The position numbers were made by a program, and so were the translations under genes. Below are positions 1 through 5,295 of a stretch of DNA of 5,345 nucleotides, in pieces. Below the pieces are notes generated by a model. The model was not told where the DNA came from and did no database searches. It saw nothing but the letters and a program-made list of their open reading frames with translations. The stretch is from CAZKUN01 sp964555935 (GTDB lineage: Bacteria; Armatimonadota; Zipacnadia; Zipacnadales; VGFC01). The stretch lies in NCBI GenBank assembly GCA_964555935.1, contig CAZKUN010000413.1, positions 1-5,345 of the forward strand, given 5' to 3'. The first letter of the stretch is position 1, and every line of letters begins with the position of its first letter.

Positions 1-310
1 CAGTCTTCGCACCCATTGAGATCGCCTGGTCCACCAACGGGGGGACGTCCTTGGGGTTCCGAACGATATACACCATGTCGAGTCTGTCGGGCACTTGGGA
101 GAGGTCAGCGTAGGCCTTTTCGCCAAGGATCTCGTCCGCGGCGGGGTTCACTGGTATGACCCGATACCCCTGGGATTGGAGGTACTTGGCCGTCTTGTGG
201 CTATACCGCTCGGGGTTTGGAGAGACGCCGACGAAGGCCACCGTGCGAGTGTCGGTCAGCAGTTCCTCAATTGGCCTGCTCAGGTACATTATTGGTTCGG
301 GCGTGGTCAT
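1..310 (-). CDS. CoA-binding domain protein (YccU-like), 3' end cut by window edge
   Basis: I translated this by hand from the ATG at 310-308; 103 codons stay open to base 1, so the C-terminus is missing. The protein begins MTTPEPIMYLSRPIEELL and then shows a Rossmann-type start, TVAFVGVSPNPERYSHKTAKYL (TVAFVG around residues 23-28), followed by GYRVIPVNP, ILGEKAYADL and a later VYIVRNPKDVPPLVDQAI. This order is typical of the small stand-alone CoA-binding proteins (CoA_binding_2, YccU type, usually about 140 residues). These are related to the CoA-binding N-terminal domain of succinyl-CoA and ADP-forming acyl-CoA synthetases. The cellular role of the stand-alone family is poorly defined; binding of CoA or a related nucleotide in the cytoplasm is expected. 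The start is supported by AGGAGGGG at 320-313, though the AGGAGG core sits only 4 nt from the ATG. A good promoter lies upstream (360-389), so it is probably transcribed apart from the transporter genes. It could instead be the N-terminus of a longer synthetase, but the sequence fits the short family better. Confidence 0.85.
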   Translation of the reverse strand, partial: MTTPEPIMYLSRPIEELLTDTRTVAFVGVSPNPERYSHKTAKYLQSQGYRVIPVNPAADEILGEKAYADLSQVPDRLDMVYIVRNPKDVPPLVDQAISMGAKT

Positions 311-359
311 ATCCCCTCCTGTTCACCGGTGCCGCCTCGAGGAAGGCCGCGACGGCTGA

Positions 360-389
360 ACGGTACGCCCGCGCCTGACCGTCTGTCAA
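360..389 (-). promoter_or_regulatory. Sigma70-like promoter for the CoA-binding gene
   Basis: On the minus strand a perfect TTGACA (389-384) is followed after 18 nt by TACCGT (365-360), which keeps the TA...T positions of the -10 consensus. Transcription would start near 354, giving a leader of about 44 nt before the ATG at 310. The element has nearly the same form as the predicted promoter of the binding-protein gene (TTGACA, 17 nt, TACGGT). This is a visual motif match only. Confidence 0.6.
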
Positions 390-458
390 GGCAACAGCAG
401 CCCCGCCTCCGCTTCCCGTAGCTTGGTGACGATCCAGCGGCAGCAGCGGCCGAGCCGC

Positions 459-791
459 CTACGGGCCGGTGACCCCGACCTCTGCCTCTTGAAATGCCGT
501 GTAGTAGTCCAGCAACTTGCGATAGGCCGCCGCCGCCCGCTGGAAGTTGGGGTAGGCAACGATGTCTCGGTCGGCCAAGGCCTTTCGGATCTCGATTCCC
601 CGCTCCTCCCGGTGGCCCGCAGTGACGACCGCAAAGACGGGCTTCGAGAGGGTCGACTGGAGTTCCTGGAGCAGGTCCATTCGCCCCTGAATCGCCTCCG
701 GCGTGTTACCGAAACCCAAGCCGAAGTTCATCTCGTAGCACACGGCGTCCACGTTGGCAACAGCGTCCGGACCCCTCCTCCAGGTCGCCGA
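459..791 (-). pseudogene. C-terminal remnant of an ADP-forming acyl-CoA synthetase-like protein
   Basis: The frame is open from just after a TGA (794-792) to the TAG at 461-459, about 110 codons. The readable part, NVDAVCYEMNFGLGFGNTPE then LSKPVFAVVTAGHREERGIEI, KALADRDIVAYPNFQRAAAAYRKLLDYY, follows the end of the ligase domain of NDP/ADP-forming acyl-CoA synthetases (Succ_CoA_lig type). There, a 'VDAV' strand, a 'KPV.vv' strand and a 'gIpvYp..eRA..al..l..Y' end occur in this order. Those proteins have several hundred residues before this point, and here nothing of them remains. The only upstream initiator in frame near the family-like segment is GTG at 752-750. An AGGAGG (779-774) is 21 nt away from it, too far to serve, and family-like sequence (PDAVANVDAV) seems to begin before that GTG. 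I therefore read it as a truncated remnant; a short expressed protein from GTG 752 (97 aa) cannot be excluded. It lies 33 bases past the dppC stop (72 bases if started at GTG 752), in the same orientation. Confidence 0.6.
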
Positions 792-820
792 TCATCGGTC
801 GGCGGCTCGCTATCTTTCTC

Positions 821-835
821 GGGGCTAGCTGCCCC
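821..835 (-). other. Small GC hairpin overlapping the dppC stop
   Basis: GGGGC and GCCCC (5 bp) flank a 5-nt loop that includes the dppC stop codon. A second perfect 6-bp inverted repeat follows at 786-804 (CGCCGA/TCGGCG, 7-nt loop). Together they could end or slow transcription after dppC, or protect the mRNA 3' end. Neither is followed by a T-run, so neither qualifies as a classical intrinsic terminator. Confidence 0.3.
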
Positions 836-1748
836 GCATCCTCGGGTCAAGCACGTCGCGAACAGCGTCGCCCAAGAGGTTGAACGACATCACGGTGAGG
901 CTGATTGCGAGGCCCGGGAAGACCGCGATCCAGACGGCAAGCTCCATGTATTTGCGACCCGCGCCGCTCAGCATGCCGCCCCACGTGGGGGTTGGCGGAG
1001 GGGTGCCCACGCCCAGGAAGCTCAGAGAGGCCTCGACCATGATGGCGGCCCCTAGGTAGTAGCCAGCCACTACCAGGATGGGGGCCACCGTCTGCGGGAA
1101 GATGTGGTGGGTGATGACTCGAACGGGGCTGCACCCTATCGCCCGGGCGGCGTCGACGTACACTTCGTTCATCACCGCCATCGTTACGCCTCGGATCAGG
1201 CGCGCATCCCTCGGGATCAGGATGGCGGACAGGGCGAGGATTACGTTGAATATGCTCGACCCGAGCATTGCGACGATCACCAGGGCCAGGACCAGCATGG
1301 GGATGGACTGCATGCCGTCAACGAACCGCTGGAAGATCAGGTCGAACCAGCCTCCGATGTACGCGGAGGCCAGGCCAAAAGTTGCGCCCACCAAGGTGCC
1401 CATGATGATCGCCGAGACGCCAACGAAGACCGCCGAACGGGCGCCGACCAGCACCCGGGAGAAGATGTCGCGGCCCAGTTCGTCTGTTCCCATCCAATGT
1501 GCGACGCTGGGGGCGGAGAGGCGCGCAGGAATGTCGGGCGCGATAGGGTCGTAGGGCGCAACGAAAGGGCCGATGATCGCTGTCACAACGACGATGAGGG
1601 TCGTAACCCCCGAAACAGCCCCGAGGGGTTTACGCTGGGCGAATCGCTTGAGCCACCGGAGGGTTGTTCCGACGGAGCGCTGCTTGCGCAGACCTGCCGC
1701 AACCGCGCTGACCGCTACTCGACCCTGCTCCCCGACGGGCTCACGCAT
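825..1748 (-). CDS. dppC: Peptide-type ABC importer, DppC-like permease
   Basis: Inner-membrane permease of 307 residues, usual for the DppC/OppC/NikC family, forming half of the channel with the DppB-like neighbour. After a basic cytoplasmic N-terminus there is a first membrane segment at about residues 45-65. The family signature GTDELGRDIFSRVLVGAR follows (87-104), with further hydrophobic segments near 105-130, 147-177, 222-247 and 268-292. The EAA loop that docks onto the ATPase is intact: VDAARAIGCSPVRVITHHIFP (about 198-218), with the conserved Gly and the final H..P. The C-terminus FNLLGDAVRDVLDPRMRG is also typical. The ATG at 1748-1746 has AAGGA at 1761-1757, 8 nt upstream. It starts 30 nt after the dppB stop, so the two are surely co-transcribed. 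The substrate cannot be read from the permease; peptides, nickel or other solutes are all possible. No ATPase gene follows, which is unusual for this family. The gene symbol reflects family membership and does not imply a proven dipeptide substrate. Confidence 0.95.
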   Translation of the reverse strand: MREPVGEQGRVAVSAVAAGLRKQRSVGTTLRWLKRFAQRKPLGAVSGVTTLIVVVTAIIGPFVAPYDPIAPDIPARLSAPSVAHWMGTDELGRDIFSRVLVGARSAVFVGVSAIIMGTLVGATFGLASAYIGGWFDLIFQRFVDGMQSIPMLVLALVIVAMLGSSIFNVILALSAILIPRDARLIRGVTMAVMNEVYVDAARAIGCSPVRVITHHIFPQTVAPILVVAGYYLGAAIMVEASLSFLGVGTPPPTPTWGGMLSGAGRKYMELAVWIAVFPGLAISLTVMSFNLLGDAVRDVLDPRMRGS

Positions 1749-1756
1749 GGCCCCTG

Positions 1757-1761
1757 TCCTT
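1757..1761 (-). promoter_or_regulatory. Ribosome-binding site of dppC
   Basis: AAGGA on the minus strand, 8 nt before the ATG at 1748, in the 30-nt gap after the dppB stop. It supports the chosen start and separate initiation of dppC rather than translational coupling by overlap. Confidence 0.6.
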
Positions 1762-1778
1762 CCTATTCCAACTGTCGC

Positions 1779-2729
1779 CTACTTGTAGCTGATGCGCGGG
1801 TCCAGCACTCCGTACAGCAGGTCTACCAACAGGTTCACCAGGATGAAGCCTGCGGCGATCCACATGACGCCACCCATCAGCATTGGGTAGTCGCGGAAGC
1901 CGATGGACAGGATGATGAGCTGACCCAACCCCGGCAACGAGAAGATGCTCTCGATGATCACCGTGCCGCCCATGAGGTAGCCGAAGTAGGTGCCCCAGAG
2001 GGTGATGACCGGGATGAGGGCGTTGCGCAAGCCGTGGCGCATGATCACCGCTCGCTCGCCCAACCCCTTGGACCAGGCGGTGCGGATGTAGTCCTGGCGG
2101 AATACCTCTAGGAGCGAGGAGCGCGCCATCCGGGTGGTGGCGCCGATGCTGCCCGCCCCCACGGCGAGGGCCGGCGGGAGCATCTGCTGGAGGTTGACCA
2201 GCGGGTCCTCCCAAAGCTTGGCGTACTCGAGCTGCGGCATGTACCCCCACCAGAGCACCGGCAATACCACAATGAGGGTGCCGATCCAGAAGTTCGGAAC
2301 GGAGATAAAGCCGATGGCCGTCACGCGGAAGAGGTAGTCTATCCACGTGTCCTGCCGGATGGCCGCGACCACCCCCACCACAGTGGCGATGGTGACGCTG
2401 AAGGTCATGGCAATGAAGGCGAGCTCAAGGGTCACGGGAAGACGCTCGAGCATCTCCTTGACGACCGGTCGCTCCGTGTAGAGGGACTCGCCAAGGTCTC
2501 CTCGGACTAGGTCGAGTGCCCAACTCGCGAACTGCCGCCACAGCGGTTTATCCAGCCCCATCTCATGACGGAGCTTCTCGAGGGTCTCGGGAGTGTAGCT
2601 CCCACCCTCGGCAGCCTTGGCCATCAGCACGTCGCCCGGGACCATGTGGATCAACGTGAAGATGACGACTGCTACAACCAGAAGGGCCGGGATGGCCAGC
2701 AAGAGCCTCTTGATGATATAGGGCCCCAT
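1779..2729 (-). CDS. dppB: Peptide-type ABC importer, DppB-like permease
   Basis: Inner-membrane permease of 316 residues, normal for DppB/OppB/NikB. The N-terminus YIIKRLLLAIPALLVVAVVIF (about 4-24) is the typical first membrane segment, followed by IHMVPGD (27-33). An outside region of about 65 residues contains MGLDKPLWRQF and GDLGESL. Further membrane segments lie near 99-124, 133-160, 183-197, 237-262 and 283-308. The ATPase-docking EAA loop is present around 213-241 (DYIRTAWSKGLGERAVIMRHGLRNALIP); the first part reads TAWSKG where many homologues have TARAKG. FSLPGLGQL (263-271) and the ending LLYGVLDPRI are family hallmarks. The ATG at 2729-2727 has a purine-rich stretch GGAGAGAGGGGAG just upstream, so the exact ribosome-binding core is ambiguous but adequate. 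It lies 259 nt downstream of the binding-protein gene, across several hairpins that probably lower its expression relative to that gene. Confidence 0.95.
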   Translation of the reverse strand: MGPYIIKRLLLAIPALLVVAVVIFTLIHMVPGDVLMAKAAEGGSYTPETLEKLRHEMGLDKPLWRQFASWALDLVRGDLGESLYTERPVVKEMLERLPVTLELAFIAMTFSVTIATVVGVVAAIRQDTWIDYLFRVTAIGFISVPNFWIGTLIVVLPVLWWGYMPQLEYAKLWEDPLVNLQQMLPPALAVGAGSIGATTRMARSSLLEVFRQDYIRTAWSKGLGERAVIMRHGLRNALIPVITLWGTYFGYLMGGTVIIESIFSLPGLGQLIILSIGFRDYPMLMGGVMWIAAGFILVNLLVDLLYGVLDPRISYK

Positions 2730-2748
2730 GGCTCCCCTCTCTCCTGTC

Positions 2749-2766
2749 GCGCGGGCAAGCCCGCGC
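2749..2766. repeat. Perfect 8-bp palindrome with 2-nt centre upstream of dppB
   Basis: GCGCGGGC, AA, GCCCGCGC: a perfect inverted repeat starting about 20 nt before the dppB ATG, directly upstream of the purine-rich ribosome-binding stretch. In mRNA it would form a very stable GC hairpin. The pattern resembles REP-like palindromes that are often scattered in intergenic regions of GC-rich genomes, but only one copy is visible here. It may affect dppB translation or mark a processing point. Confidence 0.6.
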
Positions 2767-2831
2767 CCTTAGCCTCTCGATCTGGTTTCCCCCACACCTT
2801 GATTGCCGAGGGTCGGGACTGTGAGAGACGA

Positions 2832-2856
2832 CGCGTGGAGAGCACCACGCCACGCG
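2832..2856. repeat. 7-bp inverted repeat in the binding protein-dppB gap
   Basis: CGCGTGG (2832-2838) and CCACGCG (2850-2856) form a perfect 7-bp inverted repeat around an 11-nt loop, between the large hairpin and the dppB-proximal palindrome. It could be an RNA stem or an operator. Nothing else identifies it, and no promoter is convincing nearby on either strand. Confidence 0.35.
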
Positions 2857-2904
2857 GTCATCACGAACGGGCCGTGCCGACGCGCCTAATAAGCCGCCCA
2901 GAGA

Positions 2905-2978
2905 CCGAATGCTGCTGGCGGGTCCAGTGGAAGGGTGGCCCCCCGTAGCTGGACCCGCCAGAGCAGAGCATGATTCGG
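2905..2978 (-). terminator. Large intercistronic hairpin after the binding-protein gene (attenuator or mRNA stabiliser)
   Basis: Perfect 13-bp arms CTGGCGGGTCCAG (2915-2927) and CTGGACCCGCCAG (2949-2961) enclose a 21-nt loop. An outer CCGAAT/ATTCGG pair (2905-2910 with 2973-2978) extends the stem past an asymmetric interior loop. It begins 10 nt past the TAA of the binding-protein gene. There is no T-tract after it on the minus strand, so it is not a standard intrinsic terminator. Stems at this place in binding-protein/permease operons (malE-malF is the known case) protect the upstream message and reduce read-through, raising the binding protein over the membrane parts. That function here is inferred from position. 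Confidence 0.75.
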
Positions 2979-2988
2979 CGCAGGCGTC

Positions 2989-4770
2989 TTAGTTGTCTAG
3001 CCACATCCGGTTGTAGTTCTCGTAACCGTAAGAGCCGGTCAGGGCTGAGTAGTTCTTGAGGTACGGGTACCAGATGTTGGCGCCCTCGCTGGTGCCCGGG
3101 GCGAACCTGATGGCTTGGTTCATCAGGTACTCCTGGATGTCCAAGAGCATCTGGCTGCGCTTGGCCGCGTTGGTCTCCACCGACTGGTCCATGATCATCT
3201 TATCCAGTTCCGGGTCGTTGATCCCAGCGGTGTTCTGGCCTCCGGTGCTCAGGTATATGTTGAGGAGGGAGGCGTTGGGGCTGGGGGTAGGTTGGATGGG
3301 CCCCAGGAACAGCTCGTAGTACCCGACCTCCCCGTACAGGACCTTGGTAGTGTACTGGGTGGGGTCGATCACCTTGATGGTTGCGTTGATCCCCACGGCC
3401 TGCAGTTGCGCCACCGCTAGCTCCGCGGTGGTCAGGTAGGCCTCACCGTAGTTGGCTACGTTCAGCTCGATGCCGATGGGGGTCTTGAGCCCCGTCTGTG
3501 CTATGAGCTCTTTGGCCTTGGCCGGGTCATTGACCCAAGGCTTGAAGTCGTCGCCGATCATCAGGGCGTCCGCACTGGGGACGGGGAAGCCCACGCTGCT
3601 GTAGCCCCAACCTCCCAGGGCCGCCGTCCGGATGTCCTTGTCGTTCAGCGCGAGGAAAACCGCGCGGCGGAAATTGACGTCGCTGAAGGGAGGTTCGGTC
3701 ACGTCCATCCCGAAGATCTGTCCGGAGCCCATCCGCTTCATCTTGATCCAGGGGAGGTCCGGACTCTCCTTGGTGACGACTTCGAACTGCTCCGCCGAGG
3801 GCGCCCAGCGATCCAGCCGCCCGGCACGGAACGCCGACATTCGGGTGGCCTCGTCCCTGATCAGGTGGAACGTGAGCTTGTCAGCGTAGGGGAGCTGGTT
3901 ACCGAACTCGTCCTTCTCCGAAAAGTCGGGGTTCCTCTCGAAGAAGGTCCCCACGCCCTTCTCCGCACGGACGAACATCCAGGCATTGGTGCCGATGGTG
4001 GGCCCTTCCTTCAGGTGGCCGCCACCCGCCTCGACCGCCTCTGGCGACACAATCTTGGAGTGGCCGTCGGCGAGGTTCACGAGGAGGTCGGCGTTGGGGC
4101 CGTCAAGGGTGAGCTTGAGGGTAAACTTGTCCAGGGCCTCAATTCCGATGACCCCATTAAGGAGGGCGGCGTTCGTGAAGCCCTCGGTGGCCTGGCGCCC
4201 GTAGGCGAAGACGATGTCTTCCGCCGTCAGCTCCCGGCCGTTCAGCCCCGCCACCTGGTCCGCGCTACTCTTGTGCCAAAGAACGCCCTTTCGGATCTTG
4301 AACACGTACTCTGTGGGGCTGACGATCTCCCAGCTCTCGGCCAGGGCACCCTCGAACGTAAAGCCCACCAAGTAGCTCTCACCAGGGGTAACCACGGAAC
4401 TCTCCCCGTCGTAACGGAGGAGGCGCTGGTAGGAGACTCCGGCGCCGGAGGAGGTGACGCAGCCGCAAAGGTTCTGCTGCACGTCGTAGTTGGGGTTGTC
4501 GGCGTAGGTGCGGACATGCAGTTCCCCGCCGTACTTGGGCTGATTGACCGCGGGTGCCGCCGTCGGCTTCGCGGTGACGGAGGCCTGCGTGGGCTGCGCT
4601 GCGGCGGGGGCCTGCGTGGGCTGCGCTGCGGCGGGGGCCTGCGTAGCCACCGGCGCGGCCGGCGCGGCTTCTTCGTCTGAGCCACCGCAGGCGGCGGCTA
4701 CCAGCAGCAACAGACCGGACACACCGACCAACAGGGCTACGAGAGCCAATCTACGCGCTACAAATGCCAT
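2989..4770 (-). CDS. Family-5 extracellular solute-binding lipoprotein of the peptide/nickel ABC importer class
   Basis: Lipid-anchored binding protein, 593 residues from ATG 4770, which captures the solute outside the membrane and delivers it to the adjacent permeases. Residues 1-27 form a signal peptide (two Arg at 6-7, then LALVALLVGVSGLLLLV) ending VAAAC, a slightly loose lipobox with the lipid-bearing Cys at 28. Residues about 31-78 are an Ala/Pro/Thr/Gln linker built partly from a repeated 9-residue unit. The folded domain starts at KYGGELHVRTY (about 79) and shows SBP_bac_5 landmarks: LAESWEIVSPTEYVFKIRKGVLWH (about 143-166), LTAEDIVFAYGR (181-192), FRRAVFLALND and a C-terminal region with LLDIQEYLMNQAIRFAP. 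The start is set by GGAGGAGG 9 nt upstream. The frame stays open further upstream to a TTG at 4962, but that codon lies in the predicted -35 box and has no signal peptide after it. Apart from Cys28 the only cysteines are a CxC pair (102, 104). The substrate is unknown; family members bind peptides, nickel, sugars and other compounds. Confidence 0.93.
   Translation of the reverse strand: MAFVARRLALVALLVGVSGLLLLVAAACGGSDEEAAPAAPVATQAPAAAQPTQAPAAAQPTQASVTAKPTAAPAVNQPKYGGELHVRTYADNPNYDVQQNLCGCVTSSGAGVSYQRLLRYDGESSVVTPGESYLVGFTFEGALAESWEIVSPTEYVFKIRKGVLWHKSSADQVAGLNGRELTAEDIVFAYGRQATEGFTNAALLNGVIGIEALDKFTLKLTLDGPNADLLVNLADGHSKIVSPEAVEAGGGHLKEGPTIGTNAWMFVRAEKGVGTFFERNPDFSEKDEFGNQLPYADKLTFHLIRDEATRMSAFRAGRLDRWAPSAEQFEVVTKESPDLPWIKMKRMGSGQIFGMDVTEPPFSDVNFRRAVFLALNDKDIRTAALGGWGYSSVGFPVPSADALMIGDDFKPWVNDPAKAKELIAQTGLKTPIGIELNVANYGEAYLTTAELAVAQLQAVGINATIKVIDPTQYTTKVLYGEVGYYELFLGPIQPTPSPNASLLNIYLSTGGQNTAGINDPELDKMIMDQSVETNAAKRSQMLLDIQEYLMNQAIRFAPGTSEGANIWYPYLKNYSALTGSYGYENYNRMWLDN
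4582..4644. repeat. 27-bp perfect tandem repeat in the lipoprotein linker
   Basis: Two identical 27-bp units (4582-4608 and 4609-4635) are followed by the first 9 bp of a third (4636-4644). Being a multiple of three, the unit preserves the frame and encodes repeated Gln-Ala-Pro-Ala-Ala-Ala-Gln-Pro-Thr in the flexible spacer between the lipid anchor and the binding domain. Exact identity at the DNA level suggests recent duplication by slippage, so copy number may vary among strains. Confidence 0.9.
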
Positions 4771-4779
4771 CACTGCAAA

Positions 4780-4787
4780 CCTCCTCC
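4780..4787 (-). promoter_or_regulatory. Strong ribosome-binding site deciding the lipoprotein start
   Basis: GGAGGAGG on the minus strand, 9 nt before the ATG at 4770. It fixes the start at the signal peptide and rules against the 64-codon upstream extension of the open frame. It is stronger than the sites before dppB and dppC, in keeping with high production of the binding protein. Confidence 0.85.
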
Positions 4788-4928
4788 ACGCAACTTTCCA
4801 GACCCCGGCTATTCCAGATCGCCCTTTGGTTCCCAGGGCACATCGGCGCCAGGCGCCAATCACCGCACCAGCACCCATTGCGAAACCGGAACACGGTTCT
4901 TTCGGGGGATAGGCCACGGACCGCCGCA
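4788..4928 (-). other. Long untranslated leader of the binding-protein mRNA
   Basis: From the predicted start near 4927 to the ATG at 4770 the leader is about 157 nt. Three possible stems are visible: an 8-bp one with a 3-nt bulge at 4881-4904 (CGAAACCG against CGGTTcttTCG), a GGCGCC/GGCGCC pair with a one-nt centre at 4845-4857, and GCCCT/AGGGC at 4821-4839. I do not recognise a known riboswitch class, and no short leader peptide stands out. Whether it regulates is open. Confidence 0.35.
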
Positions 4929-4933
4929 CACGC

Positions 4934-4962
4934 ACCGTAGCGTTGCGACGCTTGCTTGTCAA
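4934..4962 (-). promoter_or_regulatory. Sigma70-like promoter of the binding-protein/permease unit
   Basis: On the minus strand a perfect TTGACA (4962-4957), a 17-nt spacer and TACGGT (4939-4934), which keeps the TA...T pattern. It is the best promoter-like match upstream of the lipoprotein gene and would start transcription near 4927. A 6-bp inverted repeat, GCGTTG (4940-4945) and CAACGC (4971-4976), brackets the -35 box and might be a regulator site. Motif match only. Confidence 0.65.
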
Positions 4963-5228
4963 TCAAGTGCCAACGCCTTAGTGGTTGATGCGTATGCACT
5001 ACGTCTGATTACGCTCGTGCAAACCGTGAACAGCCGTAGTATGTTGGGCTCCGGCGTGCACGAATCATCCTTGTTCCGATGTGGTCCTCACCCCGAAAAG
5101 AAGTCCAGGAGTACTGTTAGACCTCGACCAGTCAGGTCCAAGTTCTTGGGGTCACGACCAGTCTGGAATCAGGCCAAGAGGGCGCTAGGCCTAATTGGCC
5201 GGCCGCCTCTGTATCCGTGAATCCTCGG
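4963..5228. other. Divergent intergenic region without a convincing gene
   Basis: This lies between the leftward promoter of the transporter and the rightward promoter at 5229. A plus-strand frame from a GTG at 4981 to a stop at 5220 (79 codons) has no ribosome-binding site and no recognisable protein features, and I do not call it. Visible structure is limited to a 9-bp direct repeat CGACCAGTC (5125-5133 and 5155-5163, 30 bp apart) and a GGCC-TAATT-GGCC element near 5184-5197. No tRNA or other RNA gene is recognisable. Confidence 0.5.
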
Positions 5229-5257
5229 TTGACCACTTTCCATCATCGTGCTAGCCT
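5229..5257 (+). promoter_or_regulatory. Sigma70-like promoter for the divergent right-hand gene
   Basis: TTGACC (5229-5234), 17 nt, TAGCCT (5252-5257): five of six -35 positions and the TA...T of the -10. Transcription would start near 5263, about 33 nt before the initiation codon at 5296 or 36 before 5299. Its position right before a ribosome-binding site and open frame supports it. Confidence 0.55.
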
Positions 5258-5295
5258 CCCGTTGCTTGAAGAGGATCGTGCGGAGGCGGCGCGCC

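Noticed and set aside
786..835. Intrinsic terminator after dppC
   Set aside because: Short GC stems are present but no T-run follows on the minus strand, so only hairpins are recorded.
423..2111. Long plus-strand open frames (423-1055, 1104-2111) opposite the permease genes and remnant
   Set aside because: They lie antisense to clear permease genes, have low-complexity His/Arg/Asp-rich translations and no ribosome-binding sites; this is usual for GC-rich coding DNA.
2730..2988. A small gene or CRISPR-like repeat array in the gap before dppB
   Set aside because: The repeats are inverted rather than regularly spaced direct repeats, and no open frame there has a start signal or protein-like composition.
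3865..4680. 271-codon plus-strand frame antisense to the lipoprotein gene
   Set aside because: Gly/Arg repeats at its end come from the antisense of the Ala/Pro linker; no family features or start signals are seen.
4771..4962. 64-codon N-terminal extension of the lipoprotein frame, from TTG at 4962
   Set aside because: The signal peptide and a strong ribosome-binding site place the start at 4770, and the TTG overlaps the predicted -35 box.
4981..5220. 79-codon plus-strand frame starting at GTG in the divergent intergenic region
   Set aside because: No ribosome-binding site and no recognisable motif; it ends just before the likely promoter of the next gene.
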